Assembly: GCA_024278035.1 (NCBI GenBank)
Contig: JAJRUA010000022.1
Location: forward strand, 1 to 34,077
DNA from: Planctomycetota bacterium
GTDB lineage: Bacteria; Planctomycetota; Planctomycetia; Pirellulales; Lacipirellulaceae
Length of the DNA: 34,077 bases
Direction: 5' to 3'
Shown here one piece after another: positions 1 to 8,327 of the stretch. The first letter of the stretch is position 1. Every line of letters begins with the position of its first letter. A model generated the notes under the pieces. It was not told where the DNA came from and searched no databases. It saw only the letters and a program-made list of their open reading frames with translations. Made by a program: the position numbers and the translations under genes.

Positions 1-337
1 ACCTATTCTTCACAGAATTGACGCCCCTTCAGAAAAAAATCGCCACACTGCTAGGAATCAGCCCCAGAAACTACGGTCGATGACCGCCCCAGAAAATTCC
101 AAGAAAATGAAAACGGGACCTGCGGAAAGTACGTTCAATTGTCTCTCAAAAAACCTTAATTCAACCCATTTTGTCCCATCCCAACTCGAGAAACCCCACG
201 TTCTAAGAGCTATCCGCAAGATTTTCCGGACAATATTCTCCGAATTTTGTCCCAAAACATGGGACCCCAGAAAACCGGACAAATACCCAATTGGGGGGGG
301 GAGTTGCCGTCTCTAACCTTTGAATCCAGCACCAGAA
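1..337. other. Leader region without a recognisable gene
   Basis: I see no convincing gene here. Short open frames exist on both strands (about 75 codons each, 58-282 minus and 80-316 plus) but they lie over each other, have no ribosome binding site and match no family I know. The string CCCAGAAA recurs near 62, 93 and 275, and a run of nine G sits at 293-301. It could be a decayed gene or repeat, which the sequence alone does not settle. Confidence 0.4.
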
Positions 338-372
338 CATCAAAAATCAAACATCCCACATCAAACATCCCT
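338..372. repeat. Heptamer tandem array upstream of recA
   Basis: Five consecutive 7-base units are visible: CATCAAA, AATCAAA, CATCCCA, CATCAAA, CATCCCT. It is one of more than ten degenerate heptanucleotide arrays in the spacers of this window; unit sequence differs between arrays but the 7-base period is constant. Confidence 0.75.
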
Positions 373-412
373 CTTTACTAACCATTTTTCAAAAAACAGC
401 CGATAATCCCTC

Positions 413-441
413 TTGCATGAAATACTGAACACTCTTACACT
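413..441 (+). promoter_or_regulatory. Possible recA promoter
   Basis: TTGCAT (413-418), a 17-base spacer and TACACT (436-441) form a modest sigma-70-like promoter about 80 bases before the recA start. Only 3 of 6 and 4 of 6 bases match consensus, so the correct spacing is the stronger argument. It lies inside the inverted repeat at 418-462. Confidence 0.35.
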
Positions 442-462
442 ATTCGTACGTACAGTATTTCA
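418..462. promoter_or_regulatory. 10-bp inverted repeat, candidate recA operator
   Basis: TGAAATACTG (418-427) and CAGTATTTCA (453-462) are perfect reverse complements separated by 25 bases. The palindrome GTACGTAC (446-453) sits next to the right arm. The repeat brackets the possible -10 box and lies 60 bases before the recA start, where an SOS operator would be expected. The arms contain TACTG/CAGTA, as in the outer halves of the E. coli LexA box, but the spacing is far too long for that box. An operator role is inference. Confidence 0.45.
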
Positions 463-522
463 GGCTTCGGCATCAGCCGCTTGCATCGCTACTTCTTCTG
501 TTGGATAAAGGGGTCTCATATC

Positions 523-1704
523 ATGGTGACAGCTACTGCAACAAGCAAAAATTCTGCTAGCAAGATCTCTACTAGAAAGGCCCCGACGAGCAGTATGGCA
601 AAAAAACAGAAAAAGAAGAGCCCAAAGGCCGACAGCAAGAAATCCATCAACCAAGTCGTCGAGAGCAGCGAAGAGCTTCGTCATACCGTTTCTGCGATCG
701 AAAAGCAGTTTGGCGAAGGTTCGATCATGTCCTTGGGCAACGATTCGATCCGCAAGATCAAAGGAATCTCGACCGGCAGCCTTGCTCTCGACATGGCGCT
801 CGGCGGACAAGGCATCCCCTGCGGTCGCATCATCGAAGTCTATGGCCCTGAGTCCAGCGGCAAGACCACCCTCGCCCTACACGTCGTGGCCGAAGCCCAG
901 AAGAAGGGCGGCATCGCCGCATTCATCGATGCCGAGCATGCCCTCGACCCCAGTTGGGCCAAAAAACTAGGCGTCGACCTCGAAACCTTGCTCATCAGCC
1001 AACCTAGCTACGGCGAAGAAGCAATGCAGATCACCGAAATGCTGATCAAGAGCAACGCCGTCGATGTGATCGTCATCGACTCAGTTGCCGCCCTTGTGCC
1101 CAAAAGGGAACTCGATGGCGAAATCGGCGACTCACACGTTGGCCTCCAGGCCCGACTCATGAGCCAGACCATGCGGAAGCTCACCGGCGCGATCGCCAAA
1201 TCAAAAACCGCGGTTATCTTTATCAACCAAATCCGCGAAAAAATCGGCGTCATGTTTGGTAGCCCCGAGACCACCCCTGGCGGTCGAGCACTCAAGTTCT
1301 ATTCCTCCTGCCGCATCGACATCCGCCGTATCGGCCAGCTTAAAGACGGTGAAGATGTTGTCGGTCAACGCGTCCGAGGCAAGGTTGTCAAAAACAAGGT
1401 CGCCCCGCCGTTCCGCGTCGCCGAGTTCGACATGATGCACACCAACGGCATCAGCTTCGAAGGCGATATTATCGATCTTGGCATCGAGCAAAAAATCGTA
1501 GTCCGCAGCGGCGCCTGGTTCCGCTACGGCGACATGCAACTCGGCCAAGGCAAAGAAAAAGCCCGCATTTTCCTCAAAGAGAACCCAGAAATCGCCCAAG
1601 AAATCAAGCAAAAAGTTCTCGCCGCCGGCGGCTTCGACGAACTCCTCACCGCCAGCACCAACGAAAACAACGACACCGACAATGACATTGACGACGAGGA
1701 ATGA
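523..1704 (+). CDS. recA: RecA recombinase
   Basis: RecA is the ATP-dependent strand-exchange protein of homologous recombination and the co-protease of the SOS response. The protein is 393 residues. The RecA core begins near residue 55. The Walker A motif GPESSGKT is at 108-115, followed by the conserved DAEHALD stretch, the Walker B segment [12 protein letters not shown] and the L2-region signature PGGRALKFY, ending in an acidic tail. I chose the ATG at 523 because AAAGGGG (507-513) lies 9 bases before it; an upstream TTG at 481 and a downstream ATG at 595 are alternatives. Compared with E. coli RecA there is an extra lysine- and serine-rich N-terminal stretch of about 45 residues. After the stop codon a 21-base in-frame near-repeat of the tail coding sequence (DTDDEE then another stop) is visible. 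The gene is monocistronic and converges on the next gene. Confidence 0.98.
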   Translation: MVTATATSKNSASKISTRKAPTSSMAKKQKKKSPKADSKKSINQVVESSEELRHTVSAIEKQFGEGSIMSLGNDSIRKIKGISTGSLALDMALGGQGIPCGRIIEVYGPESSGKTTLALHVVAEAQKKGGIAAFIDAEHALDPSWAKKLGVDLETLLISQPSYGEEAMQITEMLIKSNAVDVIVIDSVAALVPKRELDGEIGDSHVGLQARLMSQTMRKLTGAIAKSKTAVIFINQIREKIGVMFGSPETTPGGRALKFYSSCRIDIRRIGQLKDGEDVVGQRVRGKVVKNKVAPPFRVAEFDMMHTNGISFEGDIIDLGIEQKIVVRSGAWFRYGDMQLGQGKEKARIFLKENPEIAQEIKQKVLAAGGFDELLTASTNENNDTDNDIDDEE

Positions 1705-1736
1705 GACACCGACGACGAGGAATGATTAATAGCAAA

Positions 1737-1755
1737 CGGAGGGCCACGCCCTCCG
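1737..1755. terminator. Hairpin after recA, terminator-like
   Basis: CGGAGGGC (1737-1744) and GCCCTCCG (1748-1755) form a perfect 8-bp stem with a 3-base loop between two convergent genes. No T-run follows on either strand, so it is a weak candidate for an intrinsic terminator. It may instead act as a transcript-end stabiliser. Confidence 0.45.
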
Positions 1756-1800
1756 AAACCGCCCCGCTACGATTACCTTGCCTCCCGGTCTAGCAAATTT

Positions 1801-2484
1801 TTAGCGAGCCGCGGGCAACGCACCCTCGCGCACTTCGCCTGACTCGTTCGCTTGCCAAAGTCGGCTGCGATCAGGATCAATCGCCGTAAGCCAACCGCCG
1901 CCGTGGCAATAAGTATCGATACAAACTAGGTGCCCCAAGTTCACAGTTCGTCCCTGTTTATTCGAAGTATGTCCAAGCACCGCAATCTTTCCCGAGATAT
2001 GGGGGGCAGGCAAAAAATACTTGAGCGACCGCCAACGCATTTCCTCCCACACCTGCTCCGCCAGCGGCTTCTGATACTGGTAGTTGCCATGGGCAAAAAA
2101 GTGCGTCGCCGTTTCGTAAAAGTCGCCCCAGCTGCGGATAAACTCGATATGCTCTGCGGTAATTGCCGACAGCGCCGAGTCCTTGCCATAAGAATCAAGG
2201 GTCTCTGCTCCGCCATGAATCAGCCAATCCTGAAGCGGCGTCACCCCGTCGACCGAGTTCAACAGCATCTGCTCATGATTCCCCAGCAGCGGTACGAGCT
2301 GGCATTGCTCGCCAAGAGCAAGCAATTGCTCGATCACACCCCGGCTATCGCTGCCCCGGTCGATCGCATCACCAAGCATCACCACCGTATCCCCGGCCGT
2401 GGGGACGAGTTCAGCAAGCAATGCCTCCAGCGCAACACCACAGCCATGAATATCACCAATCGCGATCGTACGTCCGTAGGCCAT
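1801..2484 (-). CDS. PPP-family serine/threonine phosphatase-like metallophosphoesterase
   Basis: This is a cytosolic metallophosphoesterase of 227 residues in the PPP superfamily, which includes bacterial PrpA/PrpB-type protein phosphatases, lambda phosphatase and ApaH. The metal-site motifs are in order: GDIHG (10-14), GDAIDRG (38-44, standing for the usual GDxVDRG) and GNHE (68-71). A late LGHTSNKQGR stretch supplies the expected histidine region, and a CIDTYCHGGGWLTAID stretch lies near the end. Length and motif order fit the small bacterial PPP enzymes. It could act on phosphoproteins or dinucleoside tetraphosphates; sequence alone does not decide. The ATG at 2484 is the only sensible start, without a clear Shine-Dalgarno site. 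It is convergent with recA and divergent from thiC. Confidence 0.88.
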   Translation of the reverse strand: MAYGRTIAIGDIHGCGVALEALLAELVPTAGDTVVMLGDAIDRGSDSRGVIEQLLALGEQCQLVPLLGNHEQMLLNSVDGVTPLQDWLIHGGAETLDSYGKDSALSAITAEHIEFIRSWGDFYETATHFFAHGNYQYQKPLAEQVWEEMRWRSLKYFLPAPHISGKIAVLGHTSNKQGRTVNLGHLVCIDTYCHGGGWLTAIDPDRSRLWQANESGEVREGALPAAR

Positions 2485-2592
2485 GCCGTCGAATGCGGGA
2501 CTAGCCCGTGAAAATTGAAATCAAGCGGAGAGAAGCATAAATTGTCGTGCCTGACAGCAAATCATTCAACGCCGTTTTCATCTGGCCGTTGA

Positions 2593-2622
2593 TTGACAGT
2601 ATCTAGGGGGTAGCGATAGGAT
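2593..2622 (+). promoter_or_regulatory. Probable thiC promoter
   Basis: A perfect TTGACA (2593-2598) is followed after 18 bases by TAGGAT (2617-2622). This predicts a 5' leader of roughly 105 bases before the thiC start. I looked in that leader for the conserved parts of a TPP riboswitch and did not find them. Confidence 0.45.
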
Positions 2623-2709
2623 AAACTGCGGTGGCACAGGCCCTAAATGCATAGGCCGCTTGGATTTGTCCCTCGCAAGACTTGCCACCTCAATCTCGAT
2701 GGTCCCTAG

Positions 2710-4101
<1,392 letters not shown>

Positions 4102-4137
4102 AACTAAACCTACCTAAATCGACACCCACCTCAACAA

Positions 4138-4159
4138 CGAAAGCGCCGGTGCGTTTTCG
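4138..4159 (+). terminator. Hairpin after thiC
   Basis: CGAAAGCGC (4138-4146) and GCGTTTTCG (4151-4159) pair over 9 bp, with one G-T wobble and a CGGT loop, 36 bases after the thiC stop. No strong T-run follows, so termination may be inefficient and the next gene could be partly co-transcribed. Confidence 0.4.
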
Positions 4160-4206
4160 TCCCGCCTCCCTATTCCTTCCTTTCGTTTGAACTAAAGGAA
4201 CCTGCC

Positions 4207-4575
4207 ATGAAATCTTTTTCAATTGTTGCCGCGTGTGGCATGCTGGCCATAGGCTGTCAGGGCGAGCTTGCCCCTGCTCCGGAATCTACTTCGATGGAGT
4301 CGTCGACCGCGGTCGAAGTGACTCCTGCCAGTTTTAATGTCGAAGGGGCTCCGACGGTCACGTTTGATGTTCCCGATATGATGTGTCAGTACTCGTGTGT
4401 CGATGCGGTGAAAAAGTCTCTCAAATCACAACCTGGGGTAAAAGAGGTCCGGGTCGACTTCGCAACCCGGCAAGCCACGGTGGTCGTCGATCAAGCAACA
4501 TTCAATGGCGAAGCGGCAGTGGCGAGTTTGGTTGACTATCAGTTTACGAATTCCAAGCTGCAAAAGTCCAAGTAA
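4207..4575 (+). CDS. Lipoprotein with heavy-metal-associated (HMA-like) domain
   Basis: This is a small exported protein of 122 residues. The N terminus is a lipoprotein signal ending in AIGC (Cys17), then a Ser/Thr/Pro-rich linker to about residue 48. An HMA/ferredoxin-like fold follows, with the pattern VTFDVPDMMCQYSC...VKKSL and then a VKEVRVDF...ATVVVD strand pair. HMA domains normally bind copper or zinc through MxCxxC. Here the two cysteines are C60 and C64, spaced CxxxC, so the metal site is changed although the surrounding fold pattern is kept. AAAGGAA lies 7 bases before the ATG. It is followed by a strong bidirectional terminator. A role as a periplasmic metal carrier or sensor is inferred from the fold only. 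Confidence 0.8.
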   Translation: MKSFSIVAACGMLAIGCQGELAPAPESTSMESSTAVEVTPASFNVEGAPTVTFDVPDMMCQYSCVDAVKKSLKSQPGVKEVRVDFATRQATVVVDQATFNGEAAVASLVDYQFTNSKLQKSK

Positions 4576-4612
4576 AACTCGGCTCAGATACTCAAACTTC
4601 TAAACTAAACAT

Positions 4613-4642
4613 AAAAACCCTAGGCCACAACCTGGGTTTTTT
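4613..4642. terminator. Bidirectional intrinsic terminator
   Basis: AAAAACCC (4613-4620), then TAGG, a CCACAA loop, CCT and GGGTTTTTT form a stem closed by an A-run on the left and a T-run on the right. This is the shape of a terminator serving both convergent genes (4207-4575 plus and 4641-6020 minus). Its right edge touches the stop codon of the minus-strand gene. Confidence 0.85.
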
Positions 4643-6020
4643 ATTGCGCTACATCAGAACCAAGCGCCTCGCTCTTGGGGTGATAGAACAACGCGATCGG
4701 TAGCATCAACGCTGCGATAAAGAGAAACATGATGCTCTTGGGCCAATCGAATTGGACGATAACCTTCGAAAATGCGAGGTAAAAGATTGCCGAGAAGAGT
4801 ACGCCGATCCAGTTGGCTTGGTTCATCACCGCAATCATGCGTCCTTTCTTATCTTCAGGCGGGCGTGATTGAAGAAAAACTTGTAGCGGCACCGCGAAAA
4901 AACCAGTACAGACTCCCAGTAGCAGCAGGGTCGCGAGGCTGCCCCAAAAACCGAGCCATTGCCCGGTCTCGGCCAGTCCTGGTAGTCGGGTCAGTTGCCC
5001 CTCGGCATCATGCAGCAAATGCACATCGCCACCGGCTGGGATCGAGAGTAGGGCGAGGCAGACTAACATGCCTAGGCTACCAACTCGAATGAGCCCAAAG
5101 TTGACTTTTCCGCCGGAGATCAAGCCGCCGATCGCACATCCCATCGCGATACCGATTCCGATGGTGCCTGCTAGATAGCTGGTGTACTTGTCATCCAAAG
5201 AGAGTTCGCTTTTGCCAAGGATATTCACGGCAGAGGGCATCATGCCTGCGAGTATCCAGAAGACACTGGAAACGGCCAGGGCCATCAGCAACGACTTGTC
5301 GTTGCGAAGTAGCTGCCGCATGTCTGGCGGCACGGTGAAAGAGGCGGGTTCGAGTTTTAAGTCGGGATTTGCTGGCGAAACCCGGCGGACCAACAGCGAA
5401 GTCGCGGTGCCTACGACCGCGATGGCAATACAAACCATTGATCCGATCCAAAGCTTTCCTTCAAATTCATCTAAGAGAAGGCCCGCCACCACGGTGCCGA
5501 AAATGATGGCAAGGAAAGTCATCATGAGAATAAAGCCGTTGGCGCGAGGCAGATCTTGTCCGCGTAGCATTTCCGGCAGAATGCCATACTTGGCGGGTCC
5601 AAAAAATGCGCTCTGGGTGGCCATCAAAAACAACACACAGTAAAGAAAAACGAGGCTTTGGTTCTCGGAGTAGATCGCAAAACCGATCGCCCCTAAACCC
5701 ATCACGACAATTTCGGCAACTTTACAGGCAACGATAATGCCACGTTTTCCATGCTTGTCTGACAAGTAACCGGCGATACCTGTGAACAGCAGAAACGGCA
5801 CCACGAAGACAAGCATTGGTAGCCATTGTTGATCGTCAAATTTTTCGCCACTCTCGCTGACGGTTGCAGTAATCGAGAGCAGCAGAATGAGCTGCTTAAA
5901 TACATTGTCGTTGAAGGCACCCAAAAATTGGGTGACGGTCATGCCCCAGAAACTGCGATCGGCGTAGAGCGAGGGCAGGGCGGTCGTATCGGTTGGTGTC
6001 GGTGCTGGCGTGTTGGTCAT
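4641..6020 (-). CDS. MFS transporter related to lysophospholipid transporter LplT
   Basis: This is an inner-membrane major facilitator protein of 459 residues with about 12 hydrophobic segments. The first helix carries FLGAFNDNVFKQ, typical of the LplT/Aas-type MFS branch that flips lysophospholipids inward for reacylation. The loop GYLSDKHGKR is the usual MFS motif A region between helices 2 and 3, and AKYGILPEML is another characteristic LplT-family stretch. No acyltransferase domain is fused and none lies next to it, so the substrate is inferred from family resemblance. The N terminus (Thr/Pro-rich, about 20 residues) is cytoplasmic. The ATG at 6020 has a purine-rich but non-canonical upstream region. 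Confidence 0.85.
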   Translation of the reverse strand: MTNTPAPTPTDTTALPSLYADRSFWGMTVTQFLGAFNDNVFKQLILLLSITATVSESGEKFDDQQWLPMLVFVVPFLLFTGIAGYLSDKHGKRGIIVACKVAEIVVMGLGAIGFAIYSENQSLVFLYCVLFLMATQSAFFGPAKYGILPEMLRGQDLPRANGFILMMTFLAIIFGTVVAGLLLDEFEGKLWIGSMVCIAIAVVGTATSLLVRRVSPANPDLKLEPASFTVPPDMRQLLRNDKSLLMALAVSSVFWILAGMMPSAVNILGKSELSLDDKYTSYLAGTIGIGIAMGCAIGGLISGGKVNFGLIRVGSLGMLVCLALLSIPAGGDVHLLHDAEGQLTRLPGLAETGQWLGFWGSLATLLLLGVCTGFFAVPLQVFLQSRPPEDKKGRMIAVMNQANWIGVLFSAIFYLAFSKVIVQFDWPKSIMFLFIAALMLPIALFYHPKSEALGSDVAQ

Positions 6021-6032
6021 GCGGGGAATTAT

Positions 6033-6067
6033 GAGAGGGAAAGGGAAACGTGGAAAGGGGAAAGAGG
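6033..6067. repeat. Purine heptamer array
   Basis: Five 7-base units follow each other: GAGAGGG, AAAGGGA, AACGTGG, AAAGGGG, AAAGAGG. It lies directly upstream of the MFS gene on the minus strand and belongs to the heptamer arrays seen throughout the spacers. Confidence 0.6.
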
Positions 6068-6094
6068 AATGTTTGATGGGGGGAAGGAGGCTTT

Positions 6095-6126
6095 AGGCTG
6101 TAGGTTCTAGGCTGTAGGAAATAGGG
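6095..6126. repeat. Heptamer array AGGCTGT-type
   Basis: Units AGGCTGT, AGGTTCT, AGGCTGT, AGGAAAT and a partial AGGG follow in strict 7-base register, 28 bases after the preceding purine array and out of phase with it. Confidence 0.75.
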
Positions 6127-6681
6127 TTCCTTGCTGGAGGGCTGGTTTGGCGCTGGGATATTGACCGAGGGTATTTGTGACAATAGGACAAAAGTCGGGT
6201 TCGTTTTTTCTTGCGGTGCTTTGTTTGCAGGGGTTTGTGGAGATTGTGGCGGGGAGTTTTGGCACGAAATCGGTGACTGTGCGTTGAGTGGACAAAAAGA
6301 TTGAGGACTAGGGAATTCGGATTGCGGAAGTCGGAATAGTAATGATGTTGATTATCGCTTTTTTGGGAGGGATTGCGAGCGTTACTTTTGGCCGGGTGGA
6401 TCGGAGGTGAACAGGGGGAAGGCCTACCAATTTAGGCGAAAGGCATTTTTGAGTGAACCACGACGGCACGATGGGCACTACGTAGCCGGAGGTTGTAACA
6501 GACAAAGAGTAACCGCTGATTTTCGCTGATAAACGCTGATGGAGACTCGAGGGCGTAACGTCAGAGAATTAGCAATTTATAGTGCCAATGCTTTTTGTCT
6601 GACGTGAGGGAATTTTTTGACTTCGAGTTAGGTTTTTTGATTTGGGTGGCGTGGCCGCCATCGCTAACGGGTATATCAAAA
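6127..6681. other. Repeat-rich spacer without a supported gene
   Basis: Small frames on the minus strand (6107-6295, 6308-6505) have no ribosome binding site and run through repeats, so I do not call them. 6303-6337 reads as five heptamers (GAGGACT, AGGGAAT, TCGGATT, GCGGAAG, TCGGAAT). 6456-6482 holds three CAC(G/T)A-type units, and 6511-6540 has three copies of CGCTGAT at a 10-base period. Confidence 0.6.
6511..6540. repeat. Three-copy CGCTGAT repeat
   Basis: CGCTGAT occurs three times at exact 10-base spacing, separated by TTT and AAA. The different period and unit set it apart from the heptamer arrays. I have a general memory of similar CGCTGAT strings in other bacterial spacers, but cannot check it here. 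Confidence 0.7.
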
Positions 6682-7128
6682 ATGGAAATCCGAGAAGCAA
6701 GTACAACCGATCTGATTGACCTTTCAAAACTGTTTGATGGGTATCGACAGTTTTATGGCCAGCCGTCGAATGAAGCTGAGGCGAGAGCTTTTATTGGCGA
6801 ACGACTTGCTCGGAAGGATTCGGTGATTTTGATTGCTGTCGAGGGGAAGACCGTGGTTGGGTTTGTTCAGCTCTACTCGAGTTTTTCGTCGGTCGCGATG
6901 CGGCGGATTTTTGTTTTGAACGATCTTTTTGTTGTGCCTGGGGCGCGAAACGGTGGCGTGGCTACGGCATTGCTCGAGAGAGCGGAGGCGCTTGCAAGTG
7001 AGGCGGGTGCAGTGAGGCTCACGTTGGCGACAGAAATAACGAATCGCTCTGCCCAGAGTCTGTATGAAAAATTGGGTTGGCAGAAGGACGAGGTGTTTTG
7101 CCATTTTGCTAAGAGCGTGGGGGAGTAG
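6682..7128 (+). CDS. GNAT-family N-acetyltransferase
   Basis: The protein has 148 residues from the ATG at 6682, the normal size of a single GNAT domain that moves an acetyl group from acetyl-CoA to an amine. The N-terminal strand MEIREASTTDL is the usual GNAT start. The central strand LNDLFVVPGARNGGVATALL carries the acetyl-CoA loop, here RNGGVA in place of the common Q/RxxGxG/A. A TNRSAQSLYEKLGW helix-strand closes the fold. The frame stays open upstream to a TTG at 6595, but those 29 residues do not look like GNAT sequence. There is no clear Shine-Dalgarno site. The substrate is unknown. A dispersed inverted-repeat element follows the stop codon. Confidence 0.88.
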   Translation: MEIREASTTDLIDLSKLFDGYRQFYGQPSNEAEARAFIGERLARKDSVILIAVEGKTVVGFVQLYSSFSSVAMRRIFVLNDLFVVPGARNGGVATALLERAEALASEAGAVRLTLATEITNRSAQSLYEKLGWQKDEVFCHFAKSVGE

Positions 7129-7132
7129 CGCA

Positions 7133-7259
7133 ACTTACCTTTATCCGTGAAGGTTCGCGTACTGTCCCTATGTCATTCTGAGGGAGCCTAAGCGACTGAA
7201 GAATCTATGTAAACTCTCGCCAGAGATCCTTCAGTCGCCAGGGCTCTCTCAGGATGACA
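7133..7259 (+). repeat. Dispersed inverted-repeat element, copy 1
   Basis: The core is a long hairpin: arm 7171-7206 and arm 7224-7259, 36 bases each, nearly complementary, with a 17-base loop. The 31-base flank at 7133-7163 also occurs next to copy 2 at 30717-30837 in the opposite orientation (28 of 31 bases identical). A third copy of the core is at 32633-32717. All three are strictly intergenic. No open reading frame is present, so it is a non-autonomous repeat, either MITE-like or a REP/BIME-like hairpin. Confidence 0.9.
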
Positions 7260-7287
7260 CAGCACGTCCTGCAAGTTGGTGTCCTCA

Positions 7288-7304
7288 TGGTTCTTGAAGA
7301 ACCA
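7288..7304. promoter_or_regulatory. 8-bp palindrome upstream of the CARDB gene
   Basis: TGGTTCTT (7288-7295) and AAGAACCA (7297-7304) are perfect inverted copies around one central base. This could be a protein binding site for the gene starting at 7518 but lies over 200 bases away, so the link is weak. The rest of the spacer up to 7517 shows nothing else. Confidence 0.25.
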
Positions 7305-7517
7305 AATTTTCAGGAACTTGGTACTGTAGGGCTTCTTTCAGGAAATCTTTCGCTCGCCGTGTAACAAGTGCGCAGATTCTTCGCTTAAGACTGTGGCTTC
7401 GCTAGGAAGTATGGCTATTGGGCCTGCCGACTCGCGGAATGAAGCAGCTTACCCTTTTTCAGTCTAGCCAACTGAGCCACCCCGATTTCGCTCGTTTTCA
7501 TGAGCAGGAGGATCGAA

Positions 7518-8138
7518 ATGAGAACTTTTTCTTTACTTTGCTTGGTTTCATTGGTTGCAGTAACTTCCTTGGCCGAACCTGTCGAGGCGGGTCGACGAGG
7601 GCGACGCCGAGCTGCTGTGGCAGTAGGTATTGTGGCCGCGACGGCGCGACCCGCGGCTGTGGTAACGCCTAGGGTTGTGGCAGCGCCCGCGGTTGTTAGA
7701 CCTGCCTATGTCGTACTGACGCCCGATTTAACCGTTACCGAGATTTCGGTCGAAGGCGACTTGCATTGTATTTCGGTGAAGAACATCGGTCAGGTCGCTT
7801 CGCCGGAGACTCAGTTGCAGATTGACTTTCTGCGGCTTGAAGATGGAGTTTTCTTAGCAACAGAGAAGGTTCGCGTCATGCCGCTGCAAGTGAATCAATC
7901 GTTGCGGTTTCGTCTGCATGCGTTGCCAGGCGGTCATGTTGAGGTGGTCGCGGAGGTCGATCCAAATCATCGTGTGGCTGAGATCAACGAGCAGAATAAT
8001 GAGCTTCGACTTGGAATTGCCCCTGAGCCGCCTGCTGCCGAGCCAGTCGCTTTGAGAGATGTTGAAGTTTGGATCGTGCCCGAGGCACCACTTGAAGACC
8101 GAGAAGGTGGCCCTGCTATCAACGACCGTAAGGAGTAG
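7518..8138 (+). CDS. Exported CARDB-domain protein
   Basis: The protein has 206 residues with an N-terminal signal peptide (hydrophobic stretch to about residue 18, then AEPVEAG). A short arginine cluster and an Ala/Val/Pro-rich segment follow, to about residue 60. The rest, starting at LTPDLTVTEI, is a CARDB-type immunoglobulin-like domain. The diagnostic end pattern is VDPNHRVAEINEQNNELRL, the usual D..N.V.E.NE.NN signature. Such domains are adhesive or structural modules of secreted proteins. I chose the ATG at 7518 because AGGAGG (7506-7511) lies 6 bases before it. A terminator hairpin follows at 8184. The ligand and location (periplasm or surface) are unknown. Confidence 0.85.
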   Translation: MRTFSLLCLVSLVAVTSLAEPVEAGRRGRRRAAVAVGIVAATARPAAVVTPRVVAAPAVVRPAYVVLTPDLTVTEISVEGDLHCISVKNIGQVASPETQLQIDFLRLEDGVFLATEKVRVMPLQVNQSLRFRLHALPGGHVEVVAEVDPNHRVAEINEQNNELRLGIAPEPPAAEPVALRDVEVWIVPEAPLEDREGGPAINDRKE

Positions 8139-8183
8139 TGTGTAGGGTCACGGTCATAAGTATTAGATCGTATGTTGAGAAGT

Positions 8184-8210
8184 CGCTGGCAGCTGTGCCA
8201 GCGGATTTTT
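8184..8210 (+). terminator. Intrinsic terminator after the CARDB gene
   Basis: CGCTGGCA (8184-8191), a GCTG loop and TGCCAGCG (8196-8203) form a perfect 8-bp stem followed by GATTTTT. This is a standard rho-independent terminator 45 bases after the CARDB stop codon. It separates that gene from the metalloprotease, which must therefore have its own promoter in 8211-8327. Confidence 0.85.
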
Positions 8211-8327
8211 GGCTGGATAGGGGTTGATCGGAATGTTCTTGCTACGAGAACTTTGATTGGATACCATCGACAACATATTGGCGTTGTTCAGAGGGAGAAG
8301 GGGCAGAGAACGAGAGAGGCATTGTCG

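Noticed and set aside
293..301. Nine-G run as a phase-variable tract
   Set aside because: It is not inside or near the start of any supported gene.
58..316. Two overlapping 75-codon frames at the window start
   Set aside because: No ribosome binding site, opposite strands over the same bases, no family resemblance; repeated CCCAGAAA suggests non-coding sequence.
6107..6505. Two minus-strand small frames in the spacer before the GNAT gene
   Set aside because: They run through short repeats and lack start signals.
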